The notes: generated by a model not told the origin, from the sequence alone. 8,682 nucleotides of DNA from Pseudomonadota bacterium (GCA_022571175.1 JACZYI010000068.1:1-8682), one strand, 5' to 3'; counted from the stretch's first letter, positions 1-6,636 are shown. Made by a program: numbers and translations.

Positions 1-1566
1 CCCTTGCGCTTCGAAGTTTTACCCGATTACGGCAATCCAGATATTTACGCCCTCTATCTTCAGCAATCCGGCCTGCTTTTGAAAAACCGCATTTATTATC
101 TTAGCAGCAGTTCTGACAGTTCTGAAATCCGGAAGGGATATCTGGACTATCTGGAAAGGAGTCTTGATTTAACCAGAATTGATCAGGCCCGCCAACGAGC
201 CGAAGCAGTACTCGCGCTTGAAGTCCAGCTCGCGGATATTCATTGGCCAGCGGATAAAAACCGAGACCGGGTTGGCCAATATAATCCCATGGCGGTGGCG
301 GAACTCAAGTCTGCCAACACTCATCTCGATTGGGATTCCTATTTTGGTGCCCTCAACATTTCACCAGAAATAGTGATTATCAATCAGCCAGATTACATTA
401 TGCGGCTCGACCAGCTTATGGGGAAAATATCACTTGCGGTCTGGAAGGATTATCTGAAGACACATATTATCGCGGGCATGGCGGCCTATCTGCCCGAGGA
501 TTACACCAATGCCAGTAATCTTTTCTTTGAACAACAATTAGCGGGGATTGAAATATCGGCTACGCGGGAGGAGCGCGTGGTCGGATTTTTGAATGAGAGC
601 CTGCCAGACATTTTGGGCCGGATATATGTGGGTCGGCATTTTTCAGATGAAACGCGTGTGGCTACCATCGAGATTTTTGAAAATATCAGGGCTGCATTAG
701 TGACCCGGTTTGAGGCTAATTTCTGGCTGGACCCGAGCACCCGCGAGGAAGCGCTCAATAAACTTGCCCGGATGAAGGTTAAAATTGGGCATCCTGACGA
801 GTGGCGCCGATACCGGGGTCTTCGTATTCGCGGGGTTGACCTCTATGGCAGCGTGAAAGGGATCGCTGTTTTCCATAATCGTGCGCTTTTGGATAAACTT
901 GATGGGCCTATTTTGTCCGGCAAGTGGAAGACATCCGCCCAATCGGTCAACGCTTTTTATGCTGCGGCTTCAAATCAGATTATCATCCCTGCTGGCATTT
1001 TACAGTTTCCATTCTTCAGCACTGAGATTGATGACGCCATCAATTATGGTGCTATTGGCGGCATTATCGGGCATGAAATTATCCACGCCTTTGACGATCA
1101 GGGCCGGAAAGTCGATGCCACCGGAAGACTCCGGGACTGGTGGTTGCAGGCAGACATTGCCCAGTTCAATTATTATACCCAGATAATTGTGGCTGAATTT
1201 TCTTCCTATCCGTCTTTCGAAGGTCTCGAACCCAATGGTCTTTTGACCCTGGGCGAAAATCTCGGTGATCTGAGCGGGTTGGCCATAGCCTATGATGCCT
1301 ATCAGCTCTCATTGGGGGGAGCTCCTTCGCCATCGGTGCAGGGCTTTACCGGCGAGCAAAGATTTTTCATGGGCTGGGCGCAAATCTGGAAAAGGGTCTA
1401 TCGACCCGAAGCCCTGCGCCATCGCATGAAAACCGATGTTCATGCGCCAGCAGAGTTTCGCGTCAACTGGGTTCTCAGTAATTTGGCTGCTTTTCAGAAA
1501 GCCTTTGGTCTCCGACCGGGCGACCGGCTTTATCGAACCTCTGATGATCAGCTCATCATCTGGTAG
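1..1566 (+). CDS. M13 family zinc metallopeptidase (neprilysin/PepO-like), 5' end outside the window
   Basis: Zinc endopeptidase of the M13 family, which cleaves peptides; bacterial members are usually exported, but the N-terminus that would show a signal is not in the window. The frame is open to base 1. Family members are about 650-700 residues and the visible part is about 520, so roughly 150 residues are probably missing upstream; the TTG at 4 is unlikely to be the start. Numbering from codon 4-6: NAFY at 316-319 (substrate-binding Asn-Ala in neprilysin), HEIIH at 357-361 (zinc ligands H357 and H361, catalytic E358), ENLGD at 418-422 (third ligand E418, D422), and DVHAPAEFR with H480 and R486 matching neprilysin H711 and R717. 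The 41-residue spacing from NAFY to HExxH equals neprilysin's. The protein ends in a family-like aromatic tail (LIIW). The visible part has no cysteine. The active site looks complete. The gene converges with the transporter gene to its right. Family assignment is secure; the substrate is unknown. Confidence 0.93.
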   Translation, partial: PLRFEVLPDYGNPDIYALYLQQSGLLLKNRIYYLSSSSDSSEIRKGYLDYLERSLDLTRIDQARQRAEAVLALEVQLADIHWPADKNRDRVGQYNPMAVAELKSANTHLDWDSYFGALNISPEIVIINQPDYIMRLDQLMGKISLAVWKDYLKTHIIAGMAAYLPEDYTNASNLFFEQQLAGIEISATREERVVGFLNESLPDILGRIYVGRHFSDETRVATIEIFENIRAALVTRFEANFWLDPSTREEALNKLARMKVKIGHPDEWRRYRGLRIRGVDLYGSVKGIAVFHNRALLDKLDGPILSGKWKTSAQSVNAFYAAASNQIIIPAGILQFPFFSTEIDDAINYGAIGGIIGHEIIHAFDDQGRKVDATGRLRDWWLQADIAQFNYYTQIIVAEFSSYPSFEGLEPNGLLTLGENLGDLSGLAIAYDAYQLSLGGAPSPSVQGFTGEQRFFMGWAQIWKRVYRPEALRHRMKTDVHAPAEFRVNWVLSNLAAFQKAFGLRPGDRLYRTSDDQLIIW

Positions 1567-1627
1567 CCAAAGTATGACAGCGCATTTTCCGTTCGACCTT
1601 GCCTCTCTCTCTACACATTTATCCGTC

Positions 1628-1643
1628 ACCGGGCCGGTTTTTT
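1628..1643 (+). terminator. Weak candidate terminator after the M13 peptidase gene
   Basis: A short self-complementary GC core (ACCG-GGC-CGGT at 1628-1638) runs into six T at 1638-1643, 62 bases after the peptidase stop. The stem is only 4 bp with a 3-base loop, so this would be a weak intrinsic terminator. No T-run lies on the other side, so it would serve only the rightward gene. It may be chance. Confidence 0.3.
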
Positions 1644-1651
1644 ATTTGCCA

Positions 1652-2533
1652 TCAGTGATCGGCGCAATCGTCATCTTCAATCTGAATGGTGGAATGGCCA
1701 ATGCCATGCTGGCGGCGAAGATAATCTTTGATATCCAAGAGGATAGCCCCGGCCCGGGCCATGTCATAGATTTTCACATGCATGGTCAGCAGCGGCTGGT
1801 CCGAGGTTAAAAGCCAGACATGGATGTGATGTACATCCTCGAGCCCGTTCACCTCCTCCATCAAGTCTGATTTAAGGCTGTCGATGTTGATGCCGTCCGG
1901 TGTGCCTTCCATCAAAATATGGGCCGCCTTTCGCACCAACGACCAGGCCGAACGCAGAATAAGGGCTGCAACAATCAGCGAAAGCAGCGGATCTGCCATC
2001 ATCCAGCCGGTATAAATTATGATAATTGCAGCGCTGATGGCGGCCACCGAACCCAGAAGATCCCCCAGCACATGCAACAGCGCTCCCTGCACATTCAAAT
2101 TATCGCGATTGCCCCGATGCAGGATGGAGAAAACAACCAGATTCACCAAAAACCCGATCACCGCAATCACAAGCATAGGCCCCGCCAGCACCTCGCTTGG
2201 CGTGAAAAGTCGCTCAATCGCCTCAAAAATTATCCACGAAACCAGCACCAGCAATGTCAGACCATTGACAAAAGCAGCGATCACCTGAAACCGTTGATAG
2301 CCATATGAGCGCTTGATGTCGGGGGGCTTCATCGCCATCCGGGCCGCACCCCAGGCCAGCGCCAAAGCGGCCGCATCAATCAGCATATGGGAGGCATCGG
2401 CTATCAAGGCCAGCGAACCGGTGAGATAGCCACCAACAAATTCCACCACCATAAAGGTGCCGGTAATGATCATGGCCCAAAAGAGCGTGCGGCTGGTTCC
2501 GTTCGGGATTGATGTATGGTCGTGGTGGTGCAT
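1652..2533 (-). CDS. Cation diffusion facilitator (CDF) family transporter, CzcD/ZitB-like, probably zinc efflux
   Basis: Inner-membrane metal/proton antiporter of the CDF family that exports divalent cations, most likely zinc. The length (293 residues) is normal. The N-terminus is His-rich (MHHHDH). Six membrane segments fall at about 16-38, 44-66, 82-108, 117-138, 150-174 and 180-198. The transport-site pairs are H49/D53 in HMLID and H154/D158 in HVLGD; this HxxxD-HxxxD arrangement is typical of zinc-selective CDFs such as ZitB/CzcD. The cytoplasmic C-terminal domain (about 205-293) carries VHHIHVWLLT at 234-243, which aligns with the metal-binding regulatory domain of the family. It is the second gene of a leftward pair with the uracil-DNA glycosylase, 5 bases after that stop, with its Shine-Dalgarno inside the end of the upstream gene. 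No metal-responsive operator is visible. Cobalt or cadmium as further substrates cannot be excluded. Confidence 0.93.
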   Translation of the reverse strand: MHHHDHTSIPNGTSRTLFWAMIITGTFMVVEFVGGYLTGSLALIADASHMLIDAAALALAWGAARMAMKPPDIKRSYGYQRFQVIAAFVNGLTLLVLVSWIIFEAIERLFTPSEVLAGPMLVIAVIGFLVNLVVFSILHRGNRDNLNVQGALLHVLGDLLGSVAAISAAIIIIYTGWMMADPLLSLIVAALILRSAWSLVRKAAHILMEGTPDGINIDSLKSDLMEEVNGLEDVHHIHVWLLTSDQPLLTMHVKIYDMARAGAILLDIKDYLRRQHGIGHSTIQIEDDDCADH

Positions 2534-2538
2534 GTGGC

Positions 2539-3216
2539 CTACCTTTTATCAATCTCTCGCCGCGCGCTCTCGAAAACATGCTCGAACATTTCCGTGGTCA
2601 GCCGCCTGGTATTGGTGTTGTAACGGGAACAATGATAGCTGTCGATAAGCAGAAGCGGCTCATGTTGTTTTAGCCGGTGGTGAGCATTGTGGCCAAAAGG
2701 CGCGTCTTTTAATGGAATGCCAAGGGTGCGGAGGGTGGAATCATGGGCGATCCGCCCGAGCGCAATGATCACCCTGAGCCCGGGGAGAGCCGATATTTGC
2801 GCCGCCAAAAAAGGTCGGCAAGCGGTGATTTCTGCAGCCACCGGTTTGTTCTGGGGCGGCACGCATCTGACAGCGTTTGTAATCATAGCCTCTTTCAGCA
2901 CAAGACTATCATCGGCACGGGCTTCATAATGGCCTTCGGCAAATCCGAATTTCAAAAGCGTGGCATAAAGAAGATCACCCGCCCAATCGCCCGTAAAGGG
3001 CCGACCAGTCTTGTTGGCACCCTGAAGACCGGGGGCCAGCCCGACAATCAGGAGTTTCGCTTGTTTGGCACCAAAACAGGGCACCGGGCCGTTGAACCAG
3101 TCCGGATGGGCAGATCTGTTAGCGTCCCGGAACTCTGCCAGCCGCGAACACAGGCGACAATCAGGGGGCGGTTCAGGATTGCTTTCTCCAAAACTCATCG
3201 CTGCAGGTTTATTCAT
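2539..3216 (-). CDS. Uracil-DNA glycosylase, family 5 (UDGb) type, iron-sulfur
   Basis: Base-excision repair enzyme that removes uracil and other deaminated bases from DNA. At 225 residues it has normal length. Motif A is GLAPG at 59-63, followed by TGRPFTGDWAG at 70-80. The GLAPG...TGD form, with Ala where family 4 has an acidic residue, is the mark of family 5. Four cysteines (C20, C23, C118, C133) are placed as expected for the 4Fe-4S cluster. NAVRCVPPQNKP (114-125) is also characteristic. Motif B is HCSRYNTNTRRLT at 195-207; the usual form has NTGRLT, so an Arg replaces the Gly at 204. The start at 3216 has a modest AAAGAAG upstream; a second Met at codon 7 has no visible ribosome site. 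It is the first gene of a leftward pair with the CDF transporter and is divergent from folK. Family is clear; the exact substrate range of family 5 enzymes varies. Confidence 0.92.
   Translation of the reverse strand: MNKPAAMSFGESNPEPPPDCRLCSRLAEFRDANRSAHPDWFNGPVPCFGAKQAKLLIVGLAPGLQGANKTGRPFTGDWAGDLLYATLLKFGFAEGHYEARADDSLVLKEAMITNAVRCVPPQNKPVAAEITACRPFLAAQISALPGLRVIIALGRIAHDSTLRTLGIPLKDAPFGHNAHHRLKQHEPLLLIDSYHCSRYNTNTRRLTTEMFEHVFESARREIDKR
2542..2547 (-). promoter_or_regulatory. Ribosome binding site of the CDF transporter gene, inside the end of the glycosylase gene
   Basis: On the minus strand AAAAGG ends 8 bases before the transporter ATG (2531-2533) and lies within the last codons and stop region of the upstream gene. 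The site supports the chosen ATG and suggests that translation of the two genes is coupled. Confidence 0.7.
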
Positions 3217-3229
3217 GCAAATTGCTTCT

Positions 3230-3257
3230 TTGAGTTATTCCATTCGGACATTAGATT
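3230..3257 (+). promoter_or_regulatory. Weak candidate promoter for folK
   Basis: TTGAGT at 3230-3235 and TAGATT at 3252-3257 are separated by 16 bases, each about 4 of 6 to the sigma70 consensus. A transcript from here would start around 3264, inside the inverted repeat. Weak evidence. Confidence 0.22.
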
Positions 3258-3283
3258 AATACTGGCTTTAGGAGCCAGCGCAA
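3256..3283 (-). promoter_or_regulatory. Candidate promoter of the glycosylase-transporter unit
   Basis: On the minus strand TTGCGC (complement of 3278-3283) and TATTAA (complement of 3256-3261) are spaced by 16 bases, about 40 bases upstream of the glycosylase ATG. Each hexamer matches the sigma70 consensus at about 4 of 6 positions. This is pattern reading only, and overlaps an inverted repeat described separately. Confidence 0.3.
3262..3278. repeat. Perfect 6-bp inverted repeat between the divergent udg and folK genes
   Basis: CTGGCT at 3262-3267 and AGCCAG at 3273-3278 are exact reverse complements separated by five bases (TTAGG). The element fills the spacer of the candidate glycosylase promoter and lies 33 bases before the folK start. 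It could be an operator for a dimeric regulator or a small hairpin in the folK leader, or it could be chance. Confidence 0.45.
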
Positions 3284-3294
3284 CAGGCCAATGC

Positions 3295-3302
3295 GAGAGG
3301 GA
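3295..3302 (+). promoter_or_regulatory. folK: Ribosome binding site that favours the folK start at 3312
   Basis: GAGAGGGA ends 9 bases before the ATG at 3312. The upstream in-frame ATG at 3291 has only a distant GGAG (16 bases away), so the downstream start is preferred. Confidence 0.55.
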
Positions 3303-3311
3303 ACACAAGGC

Positions 3312-3821
3312 ATGATTTTTTTGGGTCTCGGAGCCAATTTACCCACGGATGACGGGCGAACACCCTGCCAATCTTTGGAGGCGGCAATGCTGGCGCTGCA
3401 AGAGGCGGGCGTTGGCATTATGACCCGCTCATCCTTCTGGGAATGTGAGCCGGTCCCGCCATCAGACCAGCCCTGGTATGTGAACGCAGTGATTCAGGTG
3501 GAAACAAACCTGGGTCCGCATGCTCTGATGGCACTTCTTTTGGAGATAGAACAATCGCTCGGTCGGGAGCGGCGCGAGACCGGGGCTGCGCGTATCATTG
3601 ATCTTGATCTTCTCAGCTATGACAATTTTATTATGGATTCCGAGGACAATCATGGTCGATCACTCAAGCTGCCGCATCCGCGGCTTCAACAGCGACGGTT
3701 CGTATTGGCACCGCTCACCGAGATTGAGCCGGATTGGCTGCACCCCTCGCTGCAAATGACCAGCAAAGAGTTACTGGCAGCACTCGACAAGGGTGGAAAA
3801 GTGCGCAAACTGGATGCCTAA
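3312..3821 (+). CDS. folK: 2-amino-4-hydroxy-6-hydroxymethyldihydropteridine diphosphokinase (HPPK)
   Basis: Cytoplasmic folate-pathway enzyme that transfers pyrophosphate from ATP to 6-hydroxymethyl-7,8-dihydropterin, giving the substrate of dihydropteroate synthase. With the start at 3312 the protein is 169 residues and begins MIFLGLGANL, the family's usual N-terminal strand and GxNL loop. Other hallmarks: NAVIQVET at 58-65, the RERRETGAARIIDLDLL block at 85-101 with D97 and D99 matching the two magnesium-binding Asp of E. coli HPPK (95 and 97), and LPHPRLQQRRFVLAPLTEI at 120-138 (HPR motif). An in-frame ATG at 3291 would add seven residues but lacks a good ribosome site and disturbs the conserved N-terminus. 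It lies 67 bases before rpoZ, whose promoter begins right after the folK stop. Assignment is secure. Confidence 0.95.
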   Translation: MIFLGLGANLPTDDGRTPCQSLEAAMLALQEAGVGIMTRSSFWECEPVPPSDQPWYVNAVIQVETNLGPHALMALLLEIEQSLGRERRETGAARIIDLDLLSYDNFIMDSEDNHGRSLKLPHPRLQQRRFVLAPLTEIEPDWLHPSLQMTSKELLAALDKGGKVRKLDA

Positions 3822-3827
3822 ATCGGC

Positions 3828-3856
3828 TTTACATGTGATCTCGCTGCGGGTATAAG
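3828..3856 (+). promoter_or_regulatory. rpoZ: Sigma70-type promoter of rpoZ
   Basis: TTTACA at 3828-3833 and TATAAG at 3851-3856 each match the consensus at 5 of 6 positions and are separated by the ideal 17 bases. The element starts 6 bases after the folK stop and predicts a transcript start near 3863, leaving a leader of about 25 bases with AGGAG at 3877-3881. It is the best promoter in the window. Not tested by any computation. Confidence 0.65.
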
Positions 3857-3888
3857 CTGCGTTCTTCACGAAATTCAGGAGCAAAACA

Positions 3889-4299
3889 ATGGCCCGTGTA
3901 ACGGTCGAAGATTGTGTCATCAAGGTCCCCAACCGGTTTGAGCTGGTTTTGAAGGCGGCCCAGAGGTCTCGCCAGATTTCTTCTGGCGCTGAACTCACCA
4001 TAGAACGAGACAATGATAAAAACCCGGTGGTGGCCTTGCGTGAAATTGCTGAAGAGAGCATTGATCTCAACGAATTGAACGAGGCTATCATTCGCGGCAT
4101 GCAAAAATTCGTGGATGTTGACGAACCGGAAGAAGACGATCTTTCCATACTTCTGGCAGGGCGAAAAGCGGCCCAATCCAACGAGCCACTCACGCCAGAG
4201 GCTCTGGATGCTGCCCATGATGAAATCAAGGAAGAGGTCGCTGCCAGTGAAGAGAGCGAGAAGGCTGATGCCACAGAGGATGAAGCCAAAAGCGAATAG
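3889..4299 (+). CDS. rpoZ: DNA-directed RNA polymerase omega subunit
   Basis: Omega assists folding and assembly of beta' in RNA polymerase; in E. coli its N-terminal MAR residues help form ppGpp binding site 1. Here the protein starts MARVTVEDCV, so those residues are kept. The conserved core is NRFELVLKAAQRSRQISSG (15-33) and NPVVALREIAEESID (45-59). The protein is 136 residues, longer than the roughly 90 of E. coli, because of a C-terminal tail. Residues 77-84 (DVDEPEED) and 101-136 are strongly acidic: about 14 of the last 36 are Asp or Glu. Extended omegas are known in alphaproteobacteria. AGGAG at 3877-3881 lies 7 bases before the ATG. The gene has its own promoter and is closed by an intrinsic terminator, so it may be a single-gene transcript. 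rsh follows 121 bases downstream. Confidence 0.96.
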   Translation: MARVTVEDCVIKVPNRFELVLKAAQRSRQISSGAELTIERDNDKNPVVALREIAEESIDLNELNEAIIRGMQKFVDVDEPEEDDLSILLAGRKAAQSNEPLTPEALDAAHDEIKEEVAASEESEKADATEDEAKSE

Positions 4300-4330
4300 T
4301 GCTTTTTGAACCCGATATACTCTCGTTGTG

Positions 4331-4358
4331 AAACCCGGTCTGAAAGGCCGGGTTTTTT
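4331..4358 (+). terminator. rpoZ: Intrinsic terminator after rpoZ
   Basis: AAACCCGG (4331-4338) pairs exactly with CCGGGTTT (4348-4355); a further U-G and C-G pair can close the loop to TGAAA. Six T at 4353-4358 follow the GC-rich stem. It is 31 bases after the rpoZ stop and in the usual form for Rho-independent termination. The structure separates rpoZ from rsh. Confidence 0.88.
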
Positions 4359-4420
4359 GCATTCAAGTCCACACATGGTGTATGGAAGCGGGGTTGCAAT
4401 CAAATTAGGACGAGGCTCAC

Positions 4421-6571
4421 GTGATACGGCAATATGAATTGGTTGAGAGGGTCAAGAAATATGACCCCAAGGCGGACGAAAGCCTTTTGAACCGTGCCTA
4501 TGTTTTTTCCATGAAAGCACACGGCGCCCAATTGCGCGCTTCGGGCGATCCATATTTCTCTCATCCTCTCGAAGTGGCCGGAATTCTGACCAATATGCGT
4601 CTTGACTATCACACCATCGTCACCGCGCTTTTGCATGATACCATCGAAGATACGGTGGCCACTGTTGAGGAGATTGAAGAACTTTTTGGGAAAAAGATTG
4701 CCGAACTTGTCGATGGTGTCACCAAGCTATCGCGTCTTGAACTGCAAACGGATACCGCGCGCGAAGCCGAAAATTTTCGCAAGTTTCTGTTGGCCCTGTC
4801 AAACGATATCCGGGTGTTGTTGGTGAAGCTCGCCGACCGATTGCACAATATGCGTACCTTGCATCACATCGACAGCGAAGATAAGCGCCAGCGCATTGCC
4901 AGGGAAACCATGGAAATATACGCACCTCTGGCAGAGCGTATCGGCATGCGAGCCATGAAAGATGAACTGGAAGATATTGCCTTCAAGGAACTCAATCCCG
5001 AGGCTTATGATACCATCATGCAGCGCCTGAAATTTCTTCGCAAAGAAGGTAAAAACATCAAAAGCTCCATTGCACGCCAAATTCGCGAAACGCTGAAAAA
5101 AGAAAATATAAAAGCTGATGTCTCCGGTCGGGAGAAATCACCCTATTCAATCTGGACCAAAATGGAGCGCGAGCATATTACCTTTGAGCAACTCTCTGAC
5201 ATAATGGCCTTTCGTGTGGTGGTTGGTGATACGCGCGAGTGTTACGAAGCTCTGGGCGTTATCCACCGGAAATGGTCCATGATTCCCGGCCAGTTTGACG
5301 ACTATATCTCCACGCCCAAGCGTAATCGTTATCAGTCTATCCACACGGCAGTGATCGGGCCCCGCAAGCTCAGAATCGAAATCCAGATCAGAACCCGGGA
5401 GATGCATGAAATTGCCGAAAGCGGTGTGGCCGCGCATTGGCACTATAAGCAGGGCACTAAAAAGAGCGAAAAGAGGCACTATCAGTGGATTCAGGATTTC
5501 CTCGAAATTCTGGATCAGGCGTCAACCACAGAGGAATTCCTGGAGCATACAAAGATGGAAATGTTTCAGGATCAGGTCTTTTGTTTCACTCCCAAGGGCG
5601 AGCTCATATCCTTGCCGCGGGGCAGCACGCCGGTGGATTTTGCCTATGCGGTACACACCGCAGTGGGCGATTCCTGTGTTGGTGCCAAGGTCAATGGGCG
5701 TGTGGTGCCCCTTCGCCATCAACTGGAAAATGGAGACGGGGTTGAGATTATTCGCTCTCGCTCGCGGAAACCATCGCCCCGCTGGCAGAATTTTGTTGTC
5801 ACGGGCAAAGCGCGCTCGGCCATTCGCCGTTATGTGAACAAATCCGAACGGAAAGAATTCCAGGCCTTGGGCAAAAGTATACTTGAGCGTGCTTTTCAAA
5901 GGCTGGATCTGGAATTTTCCAACTCGGCAGTGGCTGAAGGTCTGGAAAACCTGACCCTGAAAAAAGTAGAGGACATCTATGTATTGTTGGGACAGGGCAA
6001 TTTAACCCACCGCGAGGTCATGCGCGCCATTTTTCCCGGAACAAAGTTCAAATATAATCCCAAGGCCCGGCGCGTTTTTTTCTGGCGCGGCAGCAAAAAA
6101 AGCAAACAGGACGACCCTATTCCCATACAGGGTTTAACCCCCGGAATGGCGGTCAATTTGAGCGAATGCTGCCACCCGTTGCCGGGAGACCGGATTGTGG
6201 GTCACATGACCGCAGGAAAGGGCGTGGATGTCCATACGCTTGATTGTGAAACCCTGACGGATCTGCCCGATGATCCGGATCGCCTGATCGACCTTTCCTG
6301 GCGTGATACCCCGGATAAAACCGATTCAAAACTCTACGCCGGACGGGTTAAAGCGGTGATGGCCAATGAGTCTGGCGTTCTGGCAGATATTGCTTCGATC
6401 GTTGCCAGGCAGGGTGGTAATATTTCAAACCTCATAATCTCTGAGCGTGATCCTGAGTTTTTCACCATGCTCATCGACATTGAAGTGAAGAATGATAAGC
6501 ATTTAACCAGCATTATTACCGCGTTGCGCGCCATGAAACTGATCTCTCGTGTGGATCGAATGCGGGGCTGA
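4421..6571 (+). CDS. rsh: Rsh: RelA/SpoT family (p)ppGpp synthetase/hydrolase
   Basis: Stringent-response enzyme that makes (p)ppGpp from ATP and GDP/GTP and hydrolyses it. The 716 residues match long Rsh proteins. Domains: HD hydrolase about 20-180, with H48, H72-D73 and D139 matching the metal-site residues of S. dysgalactiae Rel (53, 77-78, 144); synthetase about 235-345, with D260 and E320 (in EIQIRT) matching its D264 and E323; TGS about 384-446, with H412 in DFAYAVHTAVG; a helical linker; a conserved-cysteine region about 575-612 (C583, C584, C609); and ACT about 637-716. Both catalytic domains therefore look intact. Odd point: 291-294 read QFDD where bifunctional enzymes usually have RxKD. 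The GTG start is the first possible after an in-frame TAG at 4406; GAGG lies 5 bases before it, and the resulting N-terminus MIRQYELVERV matches rhizobial Rsh. It lies after the rpoZ terminator and I see no convincing promoter of its own. Confidence 0.96.
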   Translation: MIRQYELVERVKKYDPKADESLLNRAYVFSMKAHGAQLRASGDPYFSHPLEVAGILTNMRLDYHTIVTALLHDTIEDTVATVEEIEELFGKKIAELVDGVTKLSRLELQTDTAREAENFRKFLLALSNDIRVLLVKLADRLHNMRTLHHIDSEDKRQRIARETMEIYAPLAERIGMRAMKDELEDIAFKELNPEAYDTIMQRLKFLRKEGKNIKSSIARQIRETLKKENIKADVSGREKSPYSIWTKMEREHITFEQLSDIMAFRVVVGDTRECYEALGVIHRKWSMIPGQFDDYISTPKRNRYQSIHTAVIGPRKLRIEIQIRTREMHEIAESGVAAHWHYKQGTKKSEKRHYQWIQDFLEILDQASTTEEFLEHTKMEMFQDQVFCFTPKGELISLPRGSTPVDFAYAVHTAVGDSCVGAKVNGRVVPLRHQLENGDGVEIIRSRSRKPSPRWQNFVVTGKARSAIRRYVNKSERKEFQALGKSILERAFQRLDLEFSNSAVAEGLENLTLKKVEDIYVLLGQGNLTHREVMRAIFPGTKFKYNPKARRVFFWRGSKKSKQDDPIPIQGLTPGMAVNLSECCHPLPGDRIVGHMTAGKGVDVHTLDCETLTDLPDDPDRLIDLSWRDTPDKTDSKLYAGRVKAVMANESGVLADIASIVARQGGNISNLIISERDPEFFTMLIDIEVKNDKHLTSIITALRAMKLISRVDRMRG

Positions 6572-6631
6572 TAGTTTGGAGATAGGTCTTCTGTCCGGCT
6601 TCTGCCCGGGCTAGAGAGAGTGGGTAAATTC

Positions 6632-6636
6632 GGAGG
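6632..6636 (+). promoter_or_regulatory. pyrE: Strong ribosome binding site that fixes the pyrE start at 6643
   Basis: GGAGG ends 6 bases before the ATG at 6643. An in-frame GTG at 6637 directly abuts the same site and so cannot be its target. Confidence 0.8.

Noticed and set aside
4..6. TTG at 4 as the true start of the M13 peptidase
   Set aside because: The frame is open upstream and the protein would lack a large part of the N-terminal half of the family fold; the gene is cut by the window edge.
1309..1629. Minus-strand open frame over the end of the peptidase gene
   Set aside because: Antisense to conserved C-terminal M13 motifs; no family resemblance.
3130..3149. Two direct GAAC repeats inside the glycosylase gene, considered as an alphaproteobacterial LexA box
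   Set aside because: The spacing is about 12 bases rather than the required 7, and the site is within the coding region rather than upstream.
3291..3311. Upstream ATG for folK adding seven residues
   Set aside because: Poor ribosome site spacing, and the family N-terminus begins at the ATG at 3312, which has GAGAGGGA at proper distance.
2743..3315. 190-codon open frame on the plus strand across the glycosylase gene
   Set aside because: It is antisense to a gene with clear family motifs, has no recognisable protein features and no ribosome site; it is a shadow of the real frame.
4316..4321. TATACT resembling a -10 element after rpoZ
   Set aside because: No -35-like hexamer at 16-18 bases upstream, and a transcript from it would run straight into the terminator hairpin.
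3771..4403. 210-codon minus-strand frame across rpoZ
   Set aside because: Ser-rich translation opposite the acidic omega coding sequence; typical antisense shadow, and rpoZ is unmistakable.
4434..4436. ATG near the rsh start
   Set aside because: Out of frame with rsh; the GTG at 4421 gives the conserved N-terminus.
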